A stretch of 64,000 nt of DNA from Siniperca chuatsi (lineage: Eukaryota > Chordata > Actinopteri > Centrarchiformes > Sinipercidae), in assembly GCF_020085105.1 (NCBI RefSeq), contig NC_058057.1:28946542-29010541 (forward strand), read 5' to 3'. Of the stretch, positions 47,049 through 56,900 are shown one piece after another. The position numbers and the translations under genes were made by a program. Position 1 is the stretch's first letter, and every line of letters starts with the position of its first letter. Under the pieces are notes generated by a model. The model did no database searches. It worked only from the letters and a program-made list of their open reading frames with translations, and had not been told where the DNA came from.

Positions 47049-49537
47049 TGTGGGAGGAGATGGGGGCGTGCAACTGCGTCGTCATGACGTCGGGGTTTCT
47101 CCCATAAGAGGACCCCCAGGCCCAGCCCCCTCACGTCATCATCATCATTAAGCCCCGCCCCTCTCCACCCCCACAGTTTCAAGTGTGAAGAAGAGGAAGA
47201 AGAGGAAGAAGAGGAAGAAGAGGAAGAGTCTGTCTCCTCTTTTTGTAAATCCCTTTTCATCCTGAATGTTTCAGTCTCATTAAACTCTGAGAACTGAGAA
47301 ATAACTGATATGAACAATATGAATAAAATACTTTGGACTTTTTAAATCAAAATGCTTTTTATCAGAAAACTTAATTCATAACTAAATAAGTTAAATAAGT
47401 TCATAAAAACACCCTGAAGTGTTTTGAATTCAAAGTTAAACTGACTGAAAGTCTCTGCTTTACTCAAACAGGAGACGACGTGATGTCAGCACCTTACACC
47501 ACCAGCTCACCTGGACGCCCCGCCCACTGCAGACCAGACTAATGATCACGTGAGATCACATGATCAATTGTTTTTATTTATAAACTCAAAATAAAAGTAT
47601 TTAGTAATAATTCACAGTATACACACACGATCTAAGTGTTTATTGTGTTTGTTAACAACTGTAACTAATAAAACAGCTGAAATAATATAAAAAACACTGA
47701 ACATTAATAAACTCTTAAACATGTACTTATATCTGCTTACAGCTACATTATAGTGTGTTTATGGACTGATTATACTTGATAAACTTCCATTTATTGATTA
47801 TCAGAATAGACTGTGTTGATCGACTGGTTCGTTCAGCTCTTGTGGGCTGGAGGACTCTTGATACCGTCTGTAATGTCTGAAGGGAGAGCGCCCACGAAAT
47901 GCAGCCACACATCCATCCACGGTCACCTGGGGGCCCGGACTGCACCGTCAGGGTAACCGCAGGACGCACCCGTCCCGTCCGGCCTCGGTTCTCTGTCGTC
48001 ACTGTTGCTTCGCCTTTCGACTTGTACGCTCCTGTCACAATGTAGGCTGACCCCGATGTAGGCTTACAAGTGGGTCACACCCCGGTCTTACCAGCTGCCC
48101 ACGCACACGCCCCCCCTCTGTTATAAAGAGCTGATCGTTTGTCTTGGACGTGGCTGACCGCGGGCCTGGTGGGGCCTGGTGGGGCCTGGCGGGGCCTGGC
48201 GGGGCCTGGTGGGGCCTGGTGGGGCCTGGCGGGGCCTGGACCATTTGGATCACATTAGCTCTCACTGTTGGCGGCCGAGGGACAACAGGATCTGCTGCTG
48301 GTTGAGAGACAACAGGACCCCCGGGGGCCTCATAATGAGGGCCCTCAGTCTCCGACACGTTCTCCGCTGTGACCAAACCTCAGTGGCAGAAAACGCTTCC
48401 TGACAGCGAGCGCACAGCATCATGTTTCTACAGCCGGGGGTCAACGGCCGCAAAGAACGCTGATGTGCACAAAATGTGTTCAGGACTTTGAAAAAATGTC
48501 ATCATGTTAACTGAATGTTTACCAGTTGTCCCCATTAAAGCAGGAAAAGTTAGTCCGTTAAACAGCGATGATCGCAGGGTTAATAAAGTCGTCAGTTACG
48601 ACTTCGAACGAAGTTAAACTAAATTAGTAATGACCGGATTTACTGCATTAATCCCGCTGTGCCTGGTGGAGCTGAGGAGGAGGAGGTCCTGGCTGAAGCT
48701 GCTGAACTACAAACTGCCTGTCTGTCTGTCTGTCTGTCTGTCTGTCTGCCTGTCTGTCTGCCTGTCTGTCTGCCTGCCTGTCTGCCTGTCTGCCTGCCTG
48801 CCTGTCTGCCTGTCTGCCTGTCTGTCTGTCTGCCTGTCTGTCTGTCTGCCTGTCTGTCTGTCTGTCTGTCTGTCTGCCTGTCTGTCTGCCTGCCTGTCTG
48901 TCTGTCTGTCTGTCTGTCTGCCTGTCTGTCTGCCTGTCTGTCTGCCTGTCTGTCTGTCTGTCTGCCTGCCTGTCTGCCTGTCTGCCTGCCTGCCTGTCTG
49001 CCTCTGCCTGTCTGCCTGTCTGCCTGCCTGCCTGTCTGCCTGTCTGCCTGTCTGCCTGCCTGCCTGTCTGTCTCTGTCTGTCTGTCTGCCTGCCTGTCTG
49101 CCTGCCTGTCTGCCTGCCTGTCTGCCTGCCTGCCTGCCTGTCTGCCTGCCTGCCTGTCTGCCTGTCTGCCTGCCTGTCTGCCTGTCTGCCTGCCTGCCTG
49201 CCTGCCTGCCTGTCTGCCTGTCTGTCTGCCTGTCTGTCTGCCTGTCTGCCTGCCTGCCTGCCTGCCTGCCTGTCTGCCTGCCTGCCTGCCTGCCTGTCTG
49301 CCTGTCTGTCTGCCTGCCTGTCTGCCTGTCTGCCTGCCTGCCTGTCTGCCTGTCTGCCTGTCTGCCTGCCTGTCTGCCTGTCTGCCTGCCTGCCTGCCTG
49401 CCTGCCTGTCTGCCTGTCTGTCTGCCTGTCTGTCTGCCTGTCTGCCTGTCTGCCTGCCTGCCTGCCTGCCTGCCTGTCTGCCTGCCTGCCTGCCTGCCTG
49501 CCTGTCTGCCTGTCTGTCTGCCTGCCTGTCTGCCTGT

Positions 49538-49574
<37 letters not shown>

Positions 49575-49765
49575 TGCCTGCCTGTCTGCCTGCCTGTCTG
49601 CCTGCCTGTCTGCCTGTCTGTCTGCCTGTCTGTCTGCCTGCCTGTCTGCCTGTCTGCCTGTCTGTCTGTCTGCCTGCCTGTCTGCCTGCCTGCCTGCCTG
49701 TCTGTCTGCCTGTCTGCCTGTCTGTCTGCCTGCCTGTCTGCCTGTCTGTCTGCCTGTCTGCCTGT

Positions 49766-49798
<33 letters not shown>

Positions 49799-50231
49799 TG
49801 TCTGCCTGTCTGCCTGCCTGTCTGCCTGTCTGTCTGCCTGTCTGCCTGTCTGCCTGCCTGTCTGCCTGCCTGTCTGTCTGCCTGACAGGCAGACAGGCAG
49901 AAACTGCGTCATGCTGCGCAGATAGCGGGTCTCCCCTCTGCTTCCTGCACGGAGGCTGCTGATCTTCCTCCCACTGACTCATACAACATGTCACATTATT
50001 ATCACCTTCATCATCATCACTTCACATGTCACACACATCCGAACATGTGGTCAACACATGACCAGCTTCACCTGTGTGGCTCTGCAAACAGCTTCACGTG
50101 AACATTTATTAGAGGAGAGGAGGAAATGTTAAAAATACCTTGAGGCTCCTGCGGATCGGCCTCTCGATGAAGGCGAGTTCCTGCAGATCCTCCAGCTGTC
50201 CGTACAGCAGGCTGGACTGGTTCAGAGTCAT
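27959..50231 (-). CDS. ppp4r4: Protein phosphatase 4 regulatory subunit 4 (HEAT-repeat protein)
   Basis: Twenty-four coding exons join in frame to 932 aa (human about 873). In transcript order: 50139-50231, 45381-45454, 44284-44386, 43986-44133, 43822-43895, 43382-43488, 42575-42682, 42366-42487, 40067-40189, 38224-38366, 38002-38121, 37448-37525, 34244-34327, 33909-34082, 33696-33801, 33298-33445, 33053-33197, 32632-32670, 32461-32532, 32318-32381, 30452-30542, 29870-29931, 29257-29731 and 27959-28004. Marks: [20 protein letters not shown] at the start, HEAT-type helices such as [18 protein letters not shown], then a charged coiled coil ([20 protein letters not shown]). The excess length comes from a repeat in exon 23. 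Without the last splice (GTGAGT donor at 29256) the protein would stop at 29253; with it the end reads [19 protein letters not shown], which fits the family's C-terminus. Known role: cytosolic binding partner of PP4 catalytic subunit. Confidence 0.93.
28130..28910. repeat. Degenerate GGGCTAAACCAGGGTTAA repeat in the last ppp4r4 intron
   Basis: About 780 bp of loosely repeated words (GGGCTAAAAC, AACCAGGGTTAAAC, ACAATAACAGGGCTAAA). AACAATAACAGG(G/T) recurs around 28430, 28635 and 28845, which suggests an ancestral unit of about 200 bp. Confidence 0.75.
29280..29640 (-). repeat. Coding minisatellite in ppp4r4 exon 23
   Basis: On the gene strand, units of 21 and 30 bp encode seven-residue (TSTxDHR) and ten-residue (TSTxDQRDHR) repeats, about 13 in all, between SLLDRA and [12 protein letters not shown]. 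All unit lengths are multiples of three, so the frame survives. The repeat is hydrophilic and probably disordered. It accounts for most of the extra length over the human protein. Confidence 0.9.
30830..31100 (+). mobile_element. LINE 3' end in ppp4r4 intron 20
   Basis: [11 protein letters not shown] near 30915-30950 resembles the C-terminal end of L2/CR1-type polymerases. It is followed by TTGTAAAGCACTTTGTAACT and AATAAATTATTATT, a typical 3' tail of such elements. It is antisense to ppp4r4. Confidence 0.55.
31235..31400. repeat. 33-bp minisatellite
   Basis: Five near-identical copies of AGTCACATGACGCTTCRTCA followed by GGAGGCGTGTCAG, the fourth slightly shortened. In ppp4r4 intron 20. Confidence 0.9.
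31455..31640. repeat. 56-bp tandem repeat
   Basis: Three identical 56-bp units start at 31455, 31511 and 31567 with CAGCAGCTGCTGAGGGAAAC, and a partial copy starts at 31623. The perfect identity points to recent duplication. In ppp4r4 intron 20. Confidence 0.95.
32800..33020 (+). mobile_element. LINE 3' untranslated end in ppp4r4 intron 17
   Basis: CTGCTCGAGGTTTCTGCCTC, GGAAGTTTTTCCTTGCCACT and AACTTCTGTTATGAACTGGC followed by (AATAA)n match the 3' end of the LINE at 40286-42225. The ATTAATATTATAAAGAATTC segment here is uninterrupted. Confidence 0.8.
34985..37385 (+). mobile_element. L2/CR1-like LINE, degraded, in ppp4r4 intron 12
   Basis: Order: endonuclease remnant ([14 protein letters not shown] near 35040), linker region 35316-35642, then reverse transcriptase pieces: [13 protein letters not shown] near 36160, [20 protein letters not shown] near 36340, [11 protein letters not shown] near 36440 and [15 protein letters not shown] near 36560. 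It ends with the GCGCTATATAAATAAAG tail and an (ATT)n run. Frames are broken by shifts and stops. It is antisense to the gene. Confidence 0.85.
38540..39975 (-). mobile_element. RTE-like LINE fragment in ppp4r4 intron 9
   Basis: Read on the minus strand from 39964: [16 protein letters not shown] (start of an apurinic-type endonuclease), then [20 protein letters not shown] near 38950, then [20 protein letters not shown] near 38700, then the start of the reverse transcriptase catalytic region ([10 protein letters not shown]). The frame is broken many times and internal parts are missing. The GTWN...GKAPGVDEI...CFVDLEKAYDRVP order is known from RTE-type fish elements. Confidence 0.65.
40286..42225 (+). 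mobile_element. 5'-truncated L2/Rex1-like LINE in ppp4r4 intron 8
   Basis: Begins inside the reverse transcriptase ([20 protein letters not shown]). An intact 265-codon frame (40381-41178) contains [40 protein letters not shown] and YADDTQLYL. The frame ends at DADAPLL-stop, directly followed by [20 protein letters not shown]. Relatives have about 130 residues between these parts, so an internal deletion is likely. The 3' untranslated end (41690-42225) is split by the insertion at 41789-42122. The tail is GGCACTATATAAATAAC. Antisense to ppp4r4. Confidence 0.85.
41789..42122. mobile_element. Penelope-like insertion nested in the LINE 3' end
   Basis: A 334-bp insertion flanked by the 13-bp direct repeat AATATTATAAAGA (41776-41788 and 42123-42135). 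It contains CCGGATGGGAGCCGAAACGT and GACGACTACGACTGAAACC, shared with 10140-10372. The undisturbed LINE copy at 32914-32926 shows one copy of the target. Confidence 0.85.
42845..43370. repeat. TACTACAGCGTACAGTGTGTGTGG minisatellite in ppp4r4 intron 6
   Basis: More than 20 variant copies of a 20-24 bp unit over 525 bp, ending about 11 bases from the donor of exon 6 (donor GT at 43381-43380 on the minus strand). Open frames here are repeat polymers. Confidence 0.92.
46090..46420 (+). mobile_element. LINE reverse transcriptase fragment in ppp4r4 intron 1
   Basis: Near 46150 the plus strand reads MFADDTTVY, the catalytic box of a reverse transcriptase. It is followed, after a stop, by [12 protein letters not shown] and [20 protein letters not shown], the usual next block. 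Many stops; inactive. Confidence 0.65.
46421..46984. other. ppp4r4 intron 1, no exon seen
   Basis: An open frame of 99 codons (46377-46676) has no recognised domain and directly follows the LINE fragment. It may be more of the same element. Confidence 0.35.
46983..47228. repeat. (TG)n and (GAGGAAGAA)n microsatellites
   Basis: A TG run of about 60 bp (46988-47046) and a GAAGAGGAA tract (47187-47226), both in ppp4r4 intron 1. The sequence from 47229 to 48160 is AT-rich then GC-richer, with no exon seen. Confidence 0.9.
48165..48240. repeat. 10-bp GGGGCCTGGY repeat
   Basis: Eight to nine tandem copies of CCTGGYGGGG in ppp4r4 intron 1. Open frames on both strands are repeat polymers. Confidence 0.9.
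48714..49900. repeat. 1.17 kb (YCTG)n tetranucleotide array in ppp4r4 intron 1
   Basis: About 290 units of CCTG or TCTG in mixed order with very few breaks (CCTCTGCC near 49000, GTCTCTGTC near 49071). No A occurs on the plus strand from about 48718 to 49884. The array ends with a short inverted piece, ACAGGCAGACAGGCAG (49885-49900). In the ppp4r4 transcript it reads CAGG/CAGA. Long open frames in both directions (Cys-Leu-Pro-Val or Arg-Gln-Ala-Gly polymers) follow from the period and are not genes. Confidence 0.97.
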
Positions 50232-51130
50232 CCTGCTGGAGAACATCTGCTCACTGGAAATGTCCCAGTTTGCTGCTGGTTGTTAGTGGGAGAGCAGGCG
50301 GCGGATCTCGGTACCAACCATCCCTGATGAGAGGAGGAGGAGGAGGAGGAGGAGGGGGGGGGGACTGTCACTAACCGTTTCCAAGGAGATCCCTGCTCGA
50401 TCTGTCCGGGGCGGAGGGGCCGTCACGCCAGACTCCGTTCAAAAATCTATTAGTATAAAAAAAATCTTCGCTCACCTCCAAATGAAGCAATTAGTCAGAG
50501 ATTCAAAGTAAAATACTTCACGAACCAACATCGTCCATTCTTCTCTTCGGCTCCTCCGAGCTGCGATTATTTCAGTGAAATCTGTCTGGTGAGGACCAGC
50601 TGTTGAACAGAATAACCTTATCCCAGCTGAGGTGCTGTGATGGCAGGGAGCAGATCCCACAGCCAGCCGCCGTCAGTGGCCATCAGCTGAATCCGCGCTC
50701 TCCTACGCGGAGGAAGCCAGACTCCGTTAAAAAAATGACCGTTTTTACGGTTATTTCCTCACTAGTTAATGCAGGTCTCTATTAAAGCTTAAACCCGAAG
50801 GTGCTCAGACGATCTTCAGTAGCCCACACCAGACAGCTCTTCTTTTTCTGTTTAAACTTGTTCCTCCTGTTCTGTCCTGCGCTGGAAGGATCGTCACACC
50901 AGATTCCGTTCAAACTCGCACTGCAGAATGTGTTTGCTATTTAATAAGAAGAAGAATCTGAAAATACTTCAACATCAGACATTTAAACAAAAAGACACGA
51001 TTTCTTCTTTACTTCGGCGTACACCAAGCACAGCAGCAAACCCTAATTTAAATAAAATCCCCACCTACCACACCCGTTTCCCCCGCTCTGCCCGGTGCGC
51101 TGGGGCCGTCTCACCGAGCTGCGTGATAAT
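50232..51130 (-). promoter_or_regulatory. ppp4r4 upstream region with three CCAGAYTCCGTTMA motifs
   Basis: Upstream of the start codon a GGA run (50329-50355) is followed by GCCAGACTCCGTTCAAAAAT (50427-50446), GCCAGACTCCGTTAAAAAAA (50716-50735) and ACCAGATTCCGTTCAAACTC (50898-50917). Two of them follow CGTCAC. GC content is higher than in the surroundings. This is the likely promoter and 5' UTR area of ppp4r4. The motif resembles those at 8497, 11976 and 12272. Confidence 0.4.
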
Positions 51131-51860
51131 ATAGAATAATGTTATAACGCGCTGTAACTCGTTGGTAAACCTTCCAATCCGTAAAAATGTATGTTTCAGA
51201 AAGCGGTAGGCCTACACCGACCCACTCATTTCGGCCTACACCGAGAACACCAACAAGCACTCATCCTACAAAATGCGGATCTTTCTGAACCAGGTCCGTC
51301 TGCTCGCTCCCACACGGAGGGCTACTGATCCGTCACACATTTTAGAAGTTGAAGCTGTTTTGTATTTAAAGCTTCTCAAACCAGAATTTACCACAAGAAG
51401 CTCCTGCAGCTGATATGAAGGTGAACCTGGATGGCCTGGGATTCAGTAGAATTGTCAGGAATTTGAATGGAGATTTGTGAAACATCAGTCAGTCCGAAGC
51501 TGATGTTTGCGTGCTTTACAGCCTGTTTGACTGCGCTGCGGCCCAGACTGGAGGCCAAACCCGGCTCACCGGACCGGAACCGGGTGACGGCAGGCAGGGC
51601 CGGGCCAGCTGGAGGCTGACGCCCCGCACTGCAGCAGTTAAACCGGTTCCCATGGAAACGGCTGGATGTAAGTGACCAAGCTCATTCACAAAGTCCAGCT
51701 TATGTACAGTTAGCCTAATGACTGTGTGTCGGAGATGAACCACATTTCAGTGCGTTTATACTTATGGTCACATAAAAAACATAAATAATATATATGTTTG
51801 TATTTTCAGTGTGTGTGTGAGCAGGAGCATCTGCACACACAACCTGACCAGAGGCTGAAC

Positions 51861-51924
<64 letters not shown>

Positions 51925-52017
51925 CATTATATATAACGACTCCATGATCTTCTGAGATTAAAGATTTAAACTCAGAACTCAAATCCATTTTTCGCACGTG
52001 GCCCTAACCCTCTTCTT
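51131..52017. repeat. Intergenic, with a (TA)n run at 51862-51922
   Basis: Spacer between ppp4r4 and asb2. A 60-bp TA dinucleotide run is the only clear structure. No exon was recognised. Confidence 0.7.
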
Positions 52018-52487
52018 TGAGTAGTTGTGGAAGAAGTAGTCTAGTCATATATTTCACTTGAGTAAAAGTAATACCTCGGTGAAAAAGTCCTGCATTCACT
52101 ATCGTATTTCCGTAAAAGTACACAAGTATTAGCAGCAAACTATCAACAGTAAAAGTACTCCTTATGCAAAATGGCTTCATTCAAAGTTCTACATTTATTA
52201 TGCATTTATTGTTGTCAAGGTAGAGCTTTAAATTTTAACTGTTTATACTGTTGGGTAGTTTCATCAATAACAATGTATATTTTATAAACTGATGGTATGT
52301 TTGACATATAAAATATTGATCTGTAAAGTAACTAATAACTGCAGCTGTCAGATACATGTAATGAAGTCAAAGTACAGTATTTCCTCTGAGATGTGGTGGA
52401 GTCGAAGTGTAAAGTAGCATAAAATGGAAATACTCATGTAAAGTACAAGTACCTTGAGTAAAAGTACTTCCATCCCACCTCTGCCTG
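52018..52487. mobile_element. AAGTACTTTTACT-type MITE
   Basis: The left end (GTTGTGGAAGAAGTAGTCT...ACTTGAGTAAAAGTA) is mirrored by the right end (CTTGAGTAAAAGTACTTCCA then TCCCACCTCTG read in reverse). Internal AAAAGTAC words recur. This is a widespread kind of non-autonomous DNA transposon in fish, recognised from its ends. No protein. Confidence 0.65.
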
Positions 52488-53938
52488 TCAGCCTGTTAGA
52501 CTCAGACAGGAAGTTGGTCACTTTGGTCTCTTTGACCATCAGCCAGCAGAGTTTCGGTGTCAGAGTTGTGTCCGACCCTCTTCGCCTGCAGCACATGAAA
52601 GCAACAGTCTTTCTGCTTTAACCCCAAACACAGACGTCTCTGCTGAAAACCGACCCTTTCGCAGGTAGGACCACACTGCCTTTCATCAGTTGTTTAAAGG
52701 TTTTTCAGGTTTTACCTCGTTCAGTGATGCAGAAGTACACTCCAGACTGAACTTCAGCAGCATCTTGCTCGCTCACAACGCCACTAAAAGACACATTTTA
52801 GTGCTTGATCACCTCAGTCAGCAGCAGATGACAAACTTTCTAAAACTCGTCCAAATTACACTTTTTCAGACGAAAGAATGAAACAAAGTTCTTTATCTCC
52901 AAGGTTTCCGGTCATGAAACCAAAATATATATTTCTGTATGTGGAAATTTATGACATTAACAGACTGAATAATATTTTTGTAATGTTGTTAAAACTCTGT
53001 GTGATAAATTTGCACAGCAGGTGTTATATTTATGTTGTTGTGTTACTTTATGCTATTATGTTATGTAATCTCGTTATATTATGTTGAGTTATGTAATTTT
53101 GGTATTATTTATACATTATATATATAATTTTTATTCTATTCTAATGTTAAATATTTATATGTTCTGTATGTACAGCTTTAATTTCATTGTGCAGCCCTGT
53201 GTTGTAGAATGACAAATAAATGTACCTTGAACCTTGAACCTTGAACCTTGTGTTATGTTGGTTTATTTTTTATTTAATGTTAATCATGTTATTCTGTTAA
53301 GTTATATTGTGTTATGTTGTGATGTTATTTTATGTTGTGTTACGTAATGCTATACTTTTGTGTGTTTTTGTTATGATATTATTGGATATAATGTTATAGG
53401 TTATGTTTATGGTGGAAGGGCCAATAAAATCACAGGTAAAACAGAATTAGAAAGGGTCGAAGCCAAAGACATCTATTTATGGTTGAGTTTTATGAGGCTA
53501 TTTTAAAGTAGATACTATGATCACATATATGTCACTGATCTTTGTCAGTTTCTTGGTCAGATTCAGTTCAGTTTGTGTTTAAGACACATTAGAAATGTAG
53601 AAAAATCCTCCAGATTCCAACAAGAAAGAACGTGATATTTCTGTTTTCTGCAGCTTCTGCAGAACAGATCGTCAGCTCTCAGTGTGTTTGAATATTTTGG
53701 CTTCAGGACAGAGAAAAGAAACACCGCTGACCTCCACAGCTTCCAGTCACAGATCTCACATTTACCAGCAGGGTCAGCCTGACCAGAGCAGTTATATTTA
53801 TCCACTAGCTGCCTCTCAGTCTGAATATGACTTCTCACTTCTGCTGAGTTTTAATCAAATATATCAGTATACTTTTTGAATCAAACTGATTGGACCTTTT
53901 TCGAACAGTTGTTTCTTTCTCCGCCTATTAGATCCAAC
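52488..53938. other. Intergenic upstream of asb2, with a LINE-type tail
   Basis: 53160-53250 reads ...ATTTCATTGTGCAGCCC...AATAAATGTACCTTGAACC and ends in (CTTGAAC)n copies, a typical 3' tail of a fish non-LTR element. The rest is AT-rich. The asb2 promoter presumably lies in the last few hundred bases, but no clear motif was seen. Confidence 0.45.
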
Positions 53939-56900
53939 ATGGCGGCCTCTGAGTTGAATCTGGATGACTACAGTGTTTACAGTCACCTGTCTGATGAGGA
54001 GCTGTTACAGATCGCTGCAGAGAGAAGCTTCTCTGACAGACACCATACTCCAAACTCTGGTCAGAGCACATCATCATCCTCAGCCCCTCCCGCCCCTGCT
54101 GCGCCCACTCAAACAAACCCAAACGCCGGACAGAGATATCCTGACCCCCCCAGACACCTGTACTATGTCCCTCCATCCCAACCTCCATCTTCAGACACCC
54201 CAGATGTCCCAAACTGTGCAAACCCCCCAACAGGCCTGTCTCAGTTCCTCTACAAAGCCTTCAAGAGGTGAGTCAGTTCAGATTGAACTGTCTAGAGAGG
54301 AAGTAAACATCTGCAAACAGCCAACAAACATCAAAAACACAGTAAAACACATAATTCCAAAAACTGGACTATAAACAAACAGCCAGACTTTAACCAAACT
54401 TAAAGTCTGTAGTTTTGCTCAAGCTCCTTCTTGCCCTCTCTGTGTGGATAATGAGCTCATTCAGATGCCTCTGCACGTTTTGTTTCACCCATTAGTGATG
54501 GACCAATGAGTGAGATGTTTCGTCATATATCTGCTCGTAGTTCCCAGATAGCCATCGAGGGTGTGGTTCACCACACTCCTCAGTCTGGTAGATGGAGGAT
54601 TTGGCATCTGTTGGCCTGCCCAACCACTCCTTGCTGACCTAACAGAGTCCTTCAACAAATGTTGGATGTTAACTAGCTGTTTACAATTTCTTATTGTTAT
54701 CTGTCCCAGTTCCTGGTCCTCATAGTGAGTGTTTTTTGTTTTTGTCTCAGAGAGTTCAGTCCTTTGCAGTCTCTGATTATAAACGGAGATGCAGAGGGTT
54801 TGATGGATTTGGTCAGACGGAGATCCAGCAGTCTGATGGAGCAGAACGGTGAAGGCTGGATCGCTCTTCATGAAGCTGCTTATTACGGACAGCTAAAGTG
54901 TGTCAGTATCCTCATCAGAGGTGAGGATGACCGCTGATTTCTGGTTGACTGATGAAGGAGAGGATTTGAGTTTGTTTATACTTTTGTTTGTTTTTCATGT
55001 CATTCTAAAAACATGGTCAACCACACACTGAATTACATCACACACCTAATTTGTACATAATAAATGTTACATAATGTACTGATGAAGTCTAAGGTTTATC
55101 TGAAGACTCCATGAGATTGAATGTGTTGCATTCACTCAGTCTTTTCAACATTTCCCAATCATTCATCAATGTTCAGTTCAGAAAAGGAGAACATGTCTTC
55201 TTAAGACCTACAATTTCCCAAAGTTATCTCACAGGGATTCATATTTGGTCTTGTTTTATTTTCTATCTAAATGATTAGTATTGCCTTATTGATACATGGT
55301 AGGAAAATCCATCAATATGCTGACGACACTGTTTTCTACTGCTTCATTTCTGTTCAAAAGACAATTCAACTGCTTCCATCTCATATTCCATAACTGAGTG
55401 TTTATCTGCTTTTAGTGCTTCCACTTCAGCTGACACTTCAGCTGACATTCATTTCTTTCATTACTTCAACTGAACCTTTCTGCTCAATTTGTCACTTAAA
55501 CATTTCAACTCCTTTCAGGCCTTAAACTAAAACAGAATCTTCAGCTTCACTCAGCAATCAATCTATAGTACATGGTAGGAAAATATGTATATGCTGATGA
55601 GACGGTTTTCTTCTTCTGTTTGGTTCAGGTTCCTTTTTATTCAATTCAGAAGTTACATATAAATCTGAAACTCATGTTAAATCCTGATTAAATTAAATTC
55701 ATGGTGTTTTCTGGTGCAAGAAATGTCAGTTATGATGATTGACACATTTAGATTGTACACAAATTTAATATCTTTACCAACACAGATACAGTCAATCAAC
55801 CATCATATTTGTTAATAAACCCATTCGCTATCAGTTGCTTTCATAACTCTCCTCAGTTTGATTGCTCTTGATTGTGCTCTTTACACAGTCCATTATTACT
55901 GTTGTTTTTTGCCACTCTGGCATGGTGGCTCTGGTGATGAAAGTATTGATCAGTTGGAAATCCAACAACTGTTGGATGGATTATCATGACATTTTGTACA
56001 GACATTCATGGTCCCCAATGATTGAATCCTACAGATTGTGGTGATCCCCTGATCGTTCTTCTAGTGCCACCTACAGGGTTTCTATTCCACTTGTCCAACA
56101 CTTTTGTTCACAACAGGACACCTCTGACCAACTGACCATGTTAGGCTGTATTCACACCAAATCAGGTGGGTTGTGCACCGATGTGGGAGTGTCACTACAT
56201 GGCCCATTTGTGTGATGTGTGTGCTGATTGTAGCACAAGTTGAAATACTAACCAGAAAGAAAACTTGAAGAGCGATATGGCAACTGCACGGCAATTAACG
56301 TCTTTGTACTTACTCACGGCAGGGTTGTACAGCTCTGGAAAGGTCATCACGGCGGCGATCAGTCTCTCTTCCTTCTTCACAGTTGCTCGGTAAACAGCAG
56401 AATGCTACAATGCTACATGGTGAACTAGGTTCTTCTTCCCGTGGGTGTCTTCTGGTCTGATCACCGACTTACGTGATTGGCCACCACACCATGACGTTGG
56501 GTTGCGTTTCACCAAAAGTTTCAACTTTTCCCAGCAGGGCTGCTGAAATTTTTACGCACCCCCCTGCAGTCTCATCGCCACAGCCTAAACGCATTACCCA
56601 CATTCAAATGAATGGGAGGACTGGCGTTTTCGCTGCAACGCCTGAAATGGTGTGAATACAGCCTTAGTGTGGCTCCGTCTATTTCTTGAAAATGCCAGAT
56701 TAAGCTATAGAGTTCAAGCATATAGTTGATGAGTGTCCGTAGTCCATGTTCTTCATTTCAACCGTTGAAAAACTTTATTCTTCAAATATATGGTAACAAA
56801 ATACTTTGAACATACTACACAAGCACAGTAAGCACGGCCAAAGAGTAGTGTGCTCTCAAGACTCCATAGCTTCAACTAACACATGCAGCATGTTATACCT

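Noticed and set aside
48714-49900. CRISPR-like or regular-spacer array
   Set aside because: There are no unique spacers, only four-base units. The same applies to the 16.5 kb, 19.6 kb and 42.9 kb arrays.
48630-49994. Four open frames of 400-450 codons on both strands (Cys-Leu-Pro-Val and Arg-Gln-Ala-Gly polymers)
   Set aside because: A four-base period without stop codons opens all frames. The region is an intronic YCTG array.
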